Part shown: one piece after another, positions 53,914-62,080 of the stretch | Layout of the letters: each line of letters starts with the position of its first letter | Position numbering within the stretch: position 1 is the first letter of the stretch | From: an uncultured Coriobacteriaceae bacterium | GTDB taxonomy: Bacteria; Actinomycetota; Coriobacteriia; Coriobacteriales; Atopobiaceae | Assembly (NCBI GenBank): GCA_902778135.1 | Contig: CACYWP010000014.1 | Coordinates: forward strand, 1-64,000 | Length of the DNA: 64,000 bases | Direction: 5' to 3' | Program-made: the position numbers and the translations under genes | The notes under the pieces: generated by a model | The model's input: the letters and a program-made list of their open reading frames with translations, nothing else | What the model was told of the DNA's origin: nothing | The model's database searches: none

Positions 53914-54576
53914 ATGTCTGGTACAAGAGCGCCGTTCAATCCTCTCGACGCGATAGCCTCTGCCTATGAGCTCGGAGAGAAGCCCGGACTGCAGCGCGAG
54001 TTCAAGGCCTCGGGGATGCGATTCTCCGCGGTTGCGTACGAGGCGGCTGGCTTTGGTCATGTCGGCGTGATGAGCGCGCACGGCATGCTCGGGCTGATGA
54101 AGATGGAGACCGTGGTGCTGAACCCCTTCGTCGTGGACGCCCCGCTCTTCTCCCTCGACCGCATCCACGCGTTCGGTCGCGAGGTGCTGGTTGCGGAGAT
54201 GTACGACTCCCTGTTAGGCTCGAGCTTCTGCACCGACCCGATGGAGGCGGCCGCCGCCCAGTGCCCGAACGTCCCAAAGGACAAGGACTACTGGTACGAC
54301 TACCTGGTGGTGCAACCGGGCCTGAACCTCAAGGGCAAGCGAAGGGACGCCGAAGCCTTCGACGGATGGTCCCAGGCGTTTCTCCGGGCGTACCTCGAGG
54401 CGGCTGCCAAGGCGAACCCGTGCGACCCCGAGGAGAAAAGGCGCAAGGCGAGCGTCTACAGCGAGGGCCTGCTTTCCAACGGCGGCCCCGCAACCGACCC
54501 GGTCAAGAAGGCGATGGGTGTCGAGTGGACCGAGGACTTCTTCCGCAACGTGCTCTTCGGCTGCGGCCCCGCCTAG
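53914..54576 (+). CDS. ferredoxin-dependent bilin reductase-like protein (tentative)
   Basis: A 220-residue soluble protein. Two segments recall ferredoxin-dependent bilin reductases (HY2/PcyA family): KMETVVLNPFVVDAPLFSLD in the middle, and the C-terminal pattern FLRAYLEAAAKANPCDP, then ATDPVKKAMGVEWTEDFF and NVLFG, like the DPAxxx-FG-EWTE-Y-LF ending of PcyA. I judged this by eye only; the catalytic Asp/His pair was not located. If right, it would reduce a linear tetrapyrrole using ferredoxin. The start follows GAGGAGGGTACAAGAG. No haem oxygenase is in the window. Confidence 0.4.
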   Translation: MSGTRAPFNPLDAIASAYELGEKPGLQREFKASGMRFSAVAYEAAGFGHVGVMSAHGMLGLMKMETVVLNPFVVDAPLFSLDRIHAFGREVLVAEMYDSLLGSSFCTDPMEAAAAQCPNVPKDKDYWYDYLVVQPGLNLKGKRRDAEAFDGWSQAFLRAYLEAAAKANPCDPEEKRRKASVYSEGLLSNGGPATDPVKKAMGVEWTEDFFRNVLFGCGPA

Positions 54577-54721
54577 GGTTGTCGCATGGTCGACCCTGGC
54601 AGACCCGATGACCTCGCGGTAGCCGTCGGCCGTGGGGCCATCGCATCTTCCATGCCGCACGATTGCTTGGCGTGGCTATTTGCCGCCAGGCGTGAGGAGG
54701 CAGGTCATGTGGTTCCTCGAC

Positions 54722-57202
54722 TCACTCCTGTCGCAGCCACCGCTCCGGATAGCAGGTCTCCACGGCATCGCAGACCATCCCCGCCAGATCGTCGTCTGTC
54801 CCGAACAGGGACACGTACCCCTCGAGGTTTCTGGCCTTCTCGCGCAGCATGCCCCTCCGGTCGAGGACGAACATGTGGCACTTGCGCTTCCCGTTCTTGG
54901 CGTCCTGGATCATGTTTGCGCCGGAGGAGTTGCCGTCGAGGGCGATGAGGACCGAGGGTCTGCGCTTGAAGACCTCGAAGGCGACGCTCTTGTAGATGCC
55001 CATGGGGCTGGGTTCGATGGAGACCCGTATGCGGACCCCGGTCCGCCTCAGGGCCTCTGCCTCCTCCGGCCCGATCAGGGCTGGCACGAAGGCGAAGAGG
55101 TCGAACTTCCCATTGTTCTTCTTGGCCAGGTACTGCTCGTAGCCCGTGAGGCTGTGGCCTATGACCAGGAACATCTTGCTGGGGTCCCCCTTGGCGAGGA
55201 TGTCGTCAATCAGGGCGCAGACGTCGCGGCGGCGCCTGGTCACGTGGCGGTCGTTGTTGAAGGACCCGCCCACAAGAATCACCGGCACTCGGTCGCAGGG
55301 CAGCTCCTCGATCCTGTCCGAAAAGACCACGGTGCTGTCCTTGGTATCCGGGAGGTCCAGCAGGGTCTCCTCCGGCGGCTGCTGCGCCTGCATCCGTGCG
55401 ACATAGAAGGCCTCGACGTTCTCCGCGCCAGCCTCCCCGGCGAAGGCACGCATCTTCTCCTCGAGGGCAGCGAGGCCGCGGCTCCGGACTGCGTCCTCTG
55501 CGCGATGCATGGCGACGAGCTCCTCGTGCGAGAGGTTGAGCGTCTTCTCGAGCGCGAGCTGCTCGTCAATCGAGTCCGTCCCGTATATGGCCGCGCCATC
55601 CGTCCCCTGCACGCAGGGCACGCCTGCCGCTAGGTACTGGCGCAGGGGATGGCGCTCCAGCTGGCTCAGGTTGTTCAGGCGGACGTTCGAGGTGATCTGG
55701 AACTCCAGGACGGCACCGCTGTCCCTCAGGTCCTCCAGCAGCTGTCGTCCCTTGTTTGAGGTGAGGTTTCTGGTGTAAAGCCCGTGGCCGATTCGGACGG
55801 GAGGCATGGGCTGGCCGGGGGCGAGCCCCTCCCGGACGCATTTGATTGCGTTGGCCACGTTGTCCCGCAGACCATCGTTTTCCCCGGCATGGATACGGAT
55901 CGTGAAGGTGGGATGGCTCGCAGCTACCCGATCGAGCTCCGCCAGCACGGGAGCGAGGTCTCGTATGTCGTTGATTTCCTCACCGATGATGTCACTGCCC
56001 GCCACGTACGGGTCTCCCGCCACTGCCCGTATCGCTTGTAGGCTCTTGCGCATCGAGTCGTCCGAGGCGATTCTGTCGCGCACGATTGTGAGCGGAGTCC
56101 GTCGAATCGCCGCAAGGAACCGCAGCGTAACCCCAGTCTCCCGTCTGATGGACGGCATCACCGCGTGGACTTCGGCCAGCATGTGCGGTGCACCCTCGGG
56201 CTTCGCCAGCGTCGTGTCGGAGATCTCCGCGTAGTCGATGCCGCACCTGGCGTAGCTCCGCGCGATCCACAGCAGCTTGTCCTGGAAGACGCTGCTCGCG
56301 GAGAAAACCGGGTGGCTGCGGTCTTTCGCCATCGCCTCGAGGGCTTGGACGACCTCGTGGTCGGGGATGCGCTCCGTGCCGGCGAGCCGGATGGGGTCGT
56401 CGGCGGGTACGCCCTTGCAGAAGACGTAGCGGTACAGGTAGACCTTCTCGAGGTTGGTAAAGACGGCCTGCCCGTCCTTCATGATGGCGAGCGACACCCT
56501 GATCCTGGGGATGTTCCATGCAGCGTTCTCAAGGTTTTCGAGGATGAGGGAGGCGAAGTTCAGGTACGTCTCGTCGTCGATTCTACGCTCGAGGTACTTG
56601 CCCTCGAGCGGGGAGTCGCGAAGCTCCGCTGCCGTCCGGGCACGCCGCACGGCAAGGAGTCGCTCCTGTTCGGGTGACAGCCGCAGCCCCAGCTTTCGGA
56701 TGTAGTAGAGCGGGTAGCGAATCTGGTGATGGATGCCGAGAGCGATGAGGATGTCTGGGTCGAGGTTGGCGTTCATGTGGGTGTGCAGGTCCGTTCGGAA
56801 CTTGCACTCGCGCAGGATGTAGGTCTTAACGATTGTCTTGCGAACGTCTTGGCGATAGTCCTTGGTCTGGCTCATCAAGGTCTTCGCGATGGCGGGAATG
56901 TATGCCTTTCGCTCGATTCTTCCATCCGGATAGACATTGGCGACCTTCGTGTCGTGCAGGCGGAAGATGTAAACCATGCGGTTCGAGCCGTCGATGTAAC
57001 AGGGCAGTGTGCCCCGGATCACCTTGAGGCCATCCTCGTCCGCCTGCAGCTCCAGCTTGCACAGGGATGCCAGGTTGGTGATGAGGTTGCCCGTTCCGTG
57101 GTTTGGTGTCCTGAGCACATAGTGCAGCTCGTCTCCCTCGCGGAAGAGGTCGACGACGAGGTCCTTCTCCTTGTCGAGGTAGAAATGTCCGAATGCCTCC
57201 AT
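54722..57202 (-). CDS. adenosine-deaminase-like protein with C-terminal SLOG-like domain
   Basis: An 826-residue cytoplasmic protein. Residues 1-130 are an unassigned beta-rich domain. The deaminase core follows: metal ligands in TDLHTHMN (137-144), HAGEND with catalytic Glu (438-443), RIGHG (470-474), FQITSNVRLNN (501-511) and GTDGAAIYGTD (533-543); it carries a long insertion between the first and second motifs, unlike the 340-residue housekeeping enzyme. Residues of about 635-825 form a Rossmann-like domain (VPVILVGGSFNND, MFLVIGHSLTGYEQYL, VLIALDGNSSGANM) that looks like a SLOG nucleotide-binding fold. Size and layout recall the RADAR deaminase RdrB. The start at 57202 has a poor binding site; a small membrane gene lies 64 bases upstream. 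Confidence 0.7.
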   Translation of the reverse strand: MEAFGHFYLDKEKDLVVDLFREGDELHYVLRTPNHGTGNLITNLASLCKLELQADEDGLKVIRGTLPCYIDGSNRMVYIFRLHDTKVANVYPDGRIERKAYIPAIAKTLMSQTKDYRQDVRKTIVKTYILRECKFRTDLHTHMNANLDPDILIALGIHHQIRYPLYYIRKLGLRLSPEQERLLAVRRARTAAELRDSPLEGKYLERRIDDETYLNFASLILENLENAAWNIPRIRVSLAIMKDGQAVFTNLEKVYLYRYVFCKGVPADDPIRLAGTERIPDHEVVQALEAMAKDRSHPVFSASSVFQDKLLWIARSYARCGIDYAEISDTTLAKPEGAPHMLAEVHAVMPSIRRETGVTLRFLAAIRRTPLTIVRDRIASDDSMRKSLQAIRAVAGDPYVAGSDIIGEEINDIRDLAPVLAELDRVAASHPTFTIRIHAGENDGLRDNVANAIKCVREGLAPGQPMPPVRIGHGLYTRNLTSNKGRQLLEDLRDSGAVLEFQITSNVRLNNLSQLERHPLRQYLAAGVPCVQGTDGAAIYGTDSIDEQLALEKTLNLSHEELVAMHRAEDAVRSRGLAALEEKMRAFAGEAGAENVEAFYVARMQAQQPPEETLLDLPDTKDSTVVFSDRIEELPCDRVPVILVGGSFNNDRHVTRRRRDVCALIDDILAKGDPSKMFLVIGHSLTGYEQYLAKKNNGKFDLFAFVPALIGPEEAEALRRTGVRIRVSIEPSPMGIYKSVAFEVFKRRPSVLIALDGNSSGANMIQDAKNGKRKCHMFVLDRRGMLREKARNLEGYVSLFGTDDDLAGMVCDAVETCYPERWLRQE

Positions 57203-57266
57203 GCGCCCGCTTTCCCTGCCGCCTTTCCTATGCCAGCCAACTCCATTCTTGCAGAGATTTGTCGAC

Positions 57267-57434
57267 TCACTTCCTGAAAATCTGTTGGAAGATCGTGACG
57301 ATAACATCCACTAAGAAAACCACAGGCCAGAAGAGGAAAAACAGAAAGAAAGGCATAACGAGAGAAAAGGCGATACTCCCCGTCATCATCATCAGAATGG
57401 AAACGGTTATTACGTATGCTCCCCACATCACCAT
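57267..57434 (-). CDS. 55-residue membrane peptide upstream of the deaminase
   Basis: A short gene with an excellent binding site (TTAGGAGGTGTACACG before the ATG). The product is almost wholly hydrophobic: MVMWGAYVITVSILMMMTGS, then a second hydrophobic run FFLFFLFWPVVFLVDVIV, ending in a basic FRK. Two membrane-spanning helices are expected. It precedes the deaminase gene on the same strand with no terminator between, so the two are probably one transcript. I know no family for it. Confidence 0.65.
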   Translation of the reverse strand: MVMWGAYVITVSILMMMTGSIAFSLVMPFFLFFLFWPVVFLVDVIVTIFQQIFRK

Positions 57435-57577
57435 CGTGTACACCTCCTAAGGAGTGGCGACAAGCTGAGCCACTGGGGTTCTGCGGTTATGGACTTCGTA
57501 AGCGCTACCACTACTTTACACAGCCTACGAGACACTAATTGTCCGGCGACCCATCTACGAGTCGTTGCACAGTAAAG

Positions 57578-57615
57578 ACCGTCCCCCAAATGACAAGAGC
57601 CATCTGGGGGACGGT
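57578..57615 (-). terminator. hairpin after the metalloprotease-like gene
   Basis: ACCGTCCCCCAAATG (57578-57592) pairs with CATCTGGGGGACGGT (57601-57615) with one mismatch; on the minus strand it is followed by CTTTACTG. It lies 23 bases after the stop of the upstream minus-strand gene and separates it from the membrane-peptide/deaminase unit. Confidence 0.7.
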
Positions 57616-57637
57616 TTAATTAGGAGTTTCTGATTGC

Positions 57638-59986
57638 CTAGGCGGCATCCTCGCTTGGCGCCTCAGCTGCACACGGAAGGACTGAGGGGTCTTGCTCCAT
57701 TTCGGGCTGGGGTTCCGCGGGTTCCGACTCGTGCTCGGACACCGTTTCCGGCTCTGGTGCAGGTTCCTCGCCCCCCGCTAGCTCGGATGCGGTCTCCGTG
57801 CTTGACGCATCAGCCATCATCTCGTCATCGGATGGCATGCCAGATGGGCCCGAGTCCGTCGTATTATTCCAGGAATTACCGCTCCTTGATGTGCCTCCGC
57901 CCTGATAGGGTTCACTATCTCCAACCGTTGACGGCACGTAGCTATTTGACCCCACGATTCTGAAGTAGTCAGAAGTCTGCTCCTTATTGCTATCGAGGGG
58001 GCTCTGGTAGTCAGTGGAAAAGTCAAAGAGGATCGAACCATTGACGCCGTGACCATTCGTCATGTGAGCGTCAAGGGTGTTGAGATAATTGAGATAGGTC
58101 GTCACGAATTCGAGCGAGGCCTCTGAGCCGGTGTCGCCATCCCAATGCTGCCCGTCATTCTCCTGTCTTGCGGCACCTCTAATGAACTTGGATTCGAACT
58201 CAGCGGTATTGGCATAACATTTGACCCCATTTGCGTCGACCGGTGAGATGTCATTGATCACATGGTCGAGCGTCTCGCCATTGTGCATGCGCTCAAGGAT
58301 GCTGTTCAGGCCAAGGCGAATCTGTTCAGCTGAAATTGTGACTCCGTTATCACCCTGGGTTATCGAGGAGCCCGAGATGTGGCGAGCCGCAAGTTCTCCA
58401 AGATACACGGTAGCGAGATAACCACTCACATACCTACTCGAAGTGACGTCGATCTCGTTGCCCGCGGCATCGTATCCACTCGCATTGGTCAAGGCAAAAG
58501 CCAAATCCTTTCCGTCTTTGTCCGTTGCGTTGAGATAGCTTTCCAGGATTCTCTCCGTACTGTAAATCTCAGTGCTATCGCTATCCATCGAGCCCGTGCG
58601 AAGGGCGTCGAAATAGGAATGACGATACTGGTAGACGTTCTCCACCGCCGAACCCGTTCCCTCTATGAACCATTGGGGGAATACTGTCTGGCGATAACGC
58701 TCGGCAAGCTCCCCTGAAGGCCAGTTACCATTTTCGTCAGTCACGATGTCGTGGAGGTCCGTCGCTCCAATCATTCCCGTACGGTTATAGTCATCCATGA
58801 AGGCATGGAAGAGCTCATGCACGAGGGCGTTTTCGTAGGCTGTCATGTTCGCGCCGTCCCTCAAGAGGATCAGCTTGCCCGTATTTGGATTGCGGAGCGG
58901 AATGCCGCGCTCGTCTCTCTTCATGAGACTGGAGAGATTGATGTCCAATAGGTAGCAGAACTTAAGCTGCCCCCCAATCTCTACGGCATCCTTGCTTACG
59001 AAAACCAGGGCATCCGATGGCGCATTCACATGCTCGGCCAAACCGTCCCTGTCGCCCTTCCCGCTGTACGCATACATGCCAATCTCTCTGCCAATCTGGC
59101 CTTCTTCGGCGGCTGTGCGGAATGCGGGAAACTTCTCAAGCAACAGCTCTACCGCCTGGGGTTGCAGCTTGGAGATAATGACGTCAAGCAGGTACTCGAG
59201 GTCCTCGTCGGTGAATTCGTCGCGAGCTGTCTGAGAGCAGTGGACATCGATGAGACTCATAGGATGCTCAGCCGGCGGTTCCTCGGGTTCGACGGGCTGC
59301 GGCCGATTCTCCTCGGGTTCGACGGGCTGCGGCCGATTCTCCTCGGGTTCGACGGGCTGCGGCCGGGTCTCCTCGGGTTCGACGGGCTGCGGCCGGGTCT
59401 GCCATCGATCGTCGGCTGATGCCTCGGCAGCGGCAACCTCGGCATTGTGGACAACTTCCGTTTCTATGGCGATTGGCTTGCTGGTTTCGTGAGGAGCAAA
59501 TAGGTCCCTGAGCGAGGCCGGAAGGATGTATGTGATGCCCGTTGCCGCATCGTAGACAGAGATAATCTCACGTCCGCCAAACAGCTTGGTGAGCGACGGC
59601 GAGAGGGTGACGGTGTACTCGCCGCCTTCCAGCGAATACTTTTGCGGCACGAAGAAGGCCAGCACGGGGAGGTATGATTCGTCTTCTCTGGCAACTGTGC
59701 AGAGTTGCAGGCTGTCGGATACCCAGAGCACAGGGATATCCCACTGCACGTCACCCGCAGCCTGCACCGTAGCCGTGTCATCCAGCTGCATTCCCGGATT
59801 GGGAGCGTCTACCTGATCGACGGTGATGTCAAACAGGATGCTGTCGGGACTGGCGGAGGTGTGGTTCTCGACAAGGACCGTGGCCCTGTACTCTTCCGCC
59901 CAAGCCGTTCCGGGCATGGCGAGCGAAAGCAGGAGCATCGAGGAGGCGAGCAGCGGCATCATGCGTTTGATTCGAATCGTGACCAT
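57638..59986 (-). CDS. secreted HExxH metalloprotease-like protein with RPQPVEPEE repeats
   Basis: A 782-residue secreted protein. The signal peptide ends at GTAWA near residue 31. About 160 residues of beta-rich sequence are followed by four ten-residue repeats of the type RPQPVEPEEN. The next domain has YENALVHELFHAFMDDYN, a gluzincin-like HExxH site; WFIEGTGSAVENVYQYR about 60 residues later may supply the third ligand Glu. The C-terminal 150 residues are low-complexity (Ser/Gly, then Glu/Pro). No LPXTG or other anchor is seen. The start follows GAGGAGGATGGGTT. Substrate unknown. Confidence 0.75.
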   Translation of the reverse strand: MVTIRIKRMMPLLASSMLLLSLAMPGTAWAEEYRATVLVENHTSASPDSILFDITVDQVDAPNPGMQLDDTATVQAAGDVQWDIPVLWVSDSLQLCTVAREDESYLPVLAFFVPQKYSLEGGEYTVTLSPSLTKLFGGREIISVYDAATGITYILPASLRDLFAPHETSKPIAIETEVVHNAEVAAAEASADDRWQTRPQPVEPEETRPQPVEPEENRPQPVEPEENRPQPVEPEEPPAEHPMSLIDVHCSQTARDEFTDEDLEYLLDVIISKLQPQAVELLLEKFPAFRTAAEEGQIGREIGMYAYSGKGDRDGLAEHVNAPSDALVFVSKDAVEIGGQLKFCYLLDINLSSLMKRDERGIPLRNPNTGKLILLRDGANMTAYENALVHELFHAFMDDYNRTGMIGATDLHDIVTDENGNWPSGELAERYRQTVFPQWFIEGTGSAVENVYQYRHSYFDALRTGSMDSDSTEIYSTERILESYLNATDKDGKDLAFALTNASGYDAAGNEIDVTSSRYVSGYLATVYLGELAARHISGSSITQGDNGVTISAEQIRLGLNSILERMHNGETLDHVINDISPVDANGVKCYANTAEFESKFIRGAARQENDGQHWDGDTGSEASLEFVTTYLNYLNTLDAHMTNGHGVNGSILFDFSTDYQSPLDSNKEQTSDYFRIVGSNSYVPSTVGDSEPYQGGGTSRSGNSWNNTTDSGPSGMPSDDEMMADASSTETASELAGGEEPAPEPETVSEHESEPAEPQPEMEQDPSVLPCAAEAPSEDAA
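59281..59400 (-). repeat. four perfect tandem 30-bp repeats
   Basis: Four head-to-tail units of 30 bases (59281, 59311, 59341, 59371), differing only at two positions (GATTCT in the first two, GGGTCT in the last two). They encode the Pro/Glu repeat of the secreted protein, in frame. Such units are prone to slippage, so copy number may vary between strains. Confidence 0.95.
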
Positions 59987-60140
59987 AACCCATCCTCCTC
60001 GGACCGCCCCGACCAATGCCTTGGTGCATGGTCTTTCAACCTATCCTATCACCGCGTCATCGCACCTGCACGTACGTACGGCGCGGTCTGAGCAAGGCGT
60101 TGGCACGATGCCGCGCATAGGGTGCCGGCTGCTCGACAGT

Positions 60141-60183
60141 GACGGGCGGCCATCACGTATGCGCACGCGATGACCGCCCGTCT
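60141..60183 (-). terminator. imperfect 17-bp hairpin
   Basis: 60141-60157 (GACGGGCGGCCATCACG) pairs with 60167-60183 with two mismatches. It lies 26 bases after the stop of the four-helix membrane protein gene on the minus strand. Confidence 0.5.
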
Positions 60184-60208
60184 CCAGGCCTTTTGTAAGA
60201 CGGTTCGA

Positions 60209-60679
60209 TTACTCCTCGTCGTCGGGTTCGGCCTCAAGCTCGCTGATGCGCTTGCGGTAGGCCGCTGCCGAGAGGGAAAGAATCGCGAAGGTGAGGGTGC
60301 CCGTCATGAGCGCCACAAACACGCCAGCGGCGACGCTTCCACCAATCTTGTCGGGGAAGTTGCCATGTACATGCAGGAACATCTCGACGCCAACCGCGAG
60401 GCCCGCAACGCAGGAGATGGCGGCGTTGGTCTTTGCGTCGGGGCGGAGCCTCCGGTCCCAGATGCCCTCACGCATGCAGGAGACGCCCATGTAGACGCAC
60501 AGCACCATGAACACGGCCAGCTCGCCTATGGTGCGGTCGAGGTCTGCGCCAAACGCTGCGTGCTGCACGAACAGTGCGATGAGGAGCCCCCAGAATGCCA
60601 GCCAGCAGCAGTTGTGCTCTATCTTGAGAAGCGCCTGCTCCTGACGCTCGTCAAGGTTGCTATTAATGGTCTTGTTCAT
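60209..60679 (-). CDS. four-helix membrane protein paired with an XRE regulator
   Basis: A 156-residue protein with four predicted helices (about residues 25-45, 55-75, 85-105 and 120-145) and charged ends (MNKTINSNLDERQEQALLKI, RKRISELEAEPDDEE). It overlaps the regulator gene by 17 bases. Small XRE regulators followed by a membrane protein of this kind are common in Gram-positive bacteria; the function of the membrane partner is unknown. Confidence 0.7.
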   Translation of the reverse strand: MNKTINSNLDERQEQALLKIEHNCCWLAFWGLLIALFVQHAAFGADLDRTIGELAVFMVLCVYMGVSCMREGIWDRRLRPDAKTNAAISCVAGLAVGVEMFLHVHGNFPDKIGGSVAAGVFVALMTGTLTFAILSLSAAAYRKRISELEAEPDDEE

Positions 60680-60878
60680 CGCTTTCTTCCTCCCAAAACA
60701 AGTCGTTGAGCGTAACTCCAAGTGCCCTGCAGATGGCAAGGCAAAGCTTGAGCGAGGGGTTGAACTCGCCCGCCTCTATGAGGCCGATCGTTTGTCTGGT
60801 CACCCCGGCCGCCTTGGCGAGCTGGGCCTGCGACATGCCAACCTCGATCCGCCTGAACTTCATCTTGAGGTTTCTCAC
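60663..60878 (-). CDS. small XRE-family regulator
   Basis: A 71-residue protein that is almost only a helix-turn-helix: VGMSQAQLAKAAGVTRQTIG, LIEAGEFNPSLKLCLAICRA and ALGVTLNDLFWEEE, as in YgzD-like regulators. The start is GTG at 60878, directly after GGAAGGAGGTCAC; an ATG five codons later has no such site. The repeats in its own promoter suggest autoregulation. Confidence 0.88.
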   Translation of the reverse strand: MRNLKMKFRRIEVGMSQAQLAKAAGVTRQTIGLIEAGEFNPSLKLCLAICRALGVTLNDLFWEEESDEQDH

Positions 60879-60901
60879 GTGACCTCCTTCCGACGATGCC
60901 T

Positions 60902-60942
60902 ACTATATATTGCATTGTCGAAGATGTCAACTATATATTGCA
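60902..60942 (-). promoter_or_regulatory. promoter with two TGCAATATATAGT repeats
   Basis: On the minus strand TTGACA (60925-60930) and TATAGT (60902-60907) are 17 bases apart, an almost consensus promoter for the XRE/membrane-protein pair. TGCAATATATAGT occurs twice, at 60930-60942 just upstream of and touching the -35 box and at 60902-60914 over the -10 box. A repressor bound to both would cover the promoter; the XRE protein encoded downstream is the obvious candidate. Confidence 0.8.
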
Positions 60943-61098
60943 AATAGTTGGTATAGCGGTCATGGTCGACGAGGCAAGAGTATCCATGCGTCTTCTTGGC
61001 GGATTCCATCTCGAGGGCACCCAACATAAGTTATCTCAAACTAACTAATCTGCTACCATCACCCATGTCAGAGATGGTTGGCAAACGAGGTCAGGCGC

Positions 61099-61932
61099 AT
61101 GGAAGACAAGATACGCATCGTTCCCGGCTCCGTGCAGGAGACGCTCATCATCCCGCTGTACGGTCGCAAGCTCTGCTCGGAGAGATTCTCCAGCCTGTAT
61201 ACCGACAAAAGCGCAGCTCGGCTGTGCGCACGGCTCGACTACGACTTCTCGGACCTCGACGCGCATGCCAAGAGCACCTTCTGGCAGTTCGGTGCGCTTG
61301 AGGCCGCCATGCGCCAGATTGACATGGAGTGGGAGATCCGCGACTACCTTGCCGCGCATCCCGCCGCCGCCGTGGTGAACATGGGCTGCGGGCTCGACCA
61401 GACAGGACGCACCTGTGACAACGGTACCTGCCGCATCTACAACGTCGACATGCCCGACATCATTGCCGCGCGCGAGGAGCTTGCATCGGCAGGGGAGCGC
61501 GAGCGCAACATTGCGGGCGACCTCAACGACTACGCATGGATGGACGAGGTGGACGGAAGCGACGGGGCGATCTTCTTTGCTGCGGGCGTGTTCCACTACC
61601 TCACGGAGGCACAGGCGAGGGCGCTCGTCAATGCCCTTGCGACCCACTTTCCCGGCTGTCGCATCGTGTTCGATGTCATCGGTAGACTGGGCAAGGTGCT
61701 CATGAGGAAGACGTTCAAGAGCTTCGGGATGGAGAACTACGACGAGTGCCTGTTCGTGGAGGATCCCGCGACGCTCGATGGCTGGTGCCTCAACGCGACC
61801 GTCTCGACGCGTGGCTACATGCTTGGCTACCGCAAGATGGACGACCCCAACGTGACGTGCCTACATCGCGCGCTCGCGCGCCTGTGCGACCGCGTGGTGA
61901 AGATGCGCATCGTGCGTTTCGACTGTGTCTAG
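61099..61932 (+). CDS. class I SAM methyltransferase (leucine carboxyl methyltransferase-like)
   Basis: A 277-residue methyltransferase. The SAM site is AVVNMGCGLDQTGRTC and the acidic end of strand 2 is YNVDMPDII, the layout of the Ppm1/LCM (PF04072) group used on small carboxyl or hydroxyl substrates. VPGSVQETLIIPLYGRK at the N-terminus is also typical. The start is 61099; a TTG at 61078 would add seven residues. It stands alone. Confidence 0.78.
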   Translation: MEDKIRIVPGSVQETLIIPLYGRKLCSERFSSLYTDKSAARLCARLDYDFSDLDAHAKSTFWQFGALEAAMRQIDMEWEIRDYLAAHPAAAVVNMGCGLDQTGRTCDNGTCRIYNVDMPDIIAAREELASAGERERNIAGDLNDYAWMDEVDGSDGAIFFAAGVFHYLTEAQARALVNALATHFPGCRIVFDVIGRLGKVLMRKTFKSFGMENYDECLFVEDPATLDGWCLNATVSTRGYMLGYRKMDDPNVTCLHRALARLCDRVVKMRIVRFDCV

Positions 61933-62080
61933 GCCAAGCACTGAGCCTGGGACTGCATCTTCGGGGACGCCGTGGGTGACGCCCGGGTGATTCACCGCTT
62001 CACGCGCTGTCCCATCGCATCGCTTCTGGCTCAGTTCGATGCTGCTGCCTGGCCGAAGCCATCATCGGGCCGTGTCGCAC

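Noticed and set aside
54722..57202. Complete RADAR system
   Set aside because: No RdrA-type ATPase gene is next to the deaminase; only the deaminase-like protein and a small membrane peptide are present.
59281..59400. Regular 30-bp repeats as a CRISPR array
   Set aside because: The units are directly adjacent with no spacers and code in frame for a Pro/Glu repeat.
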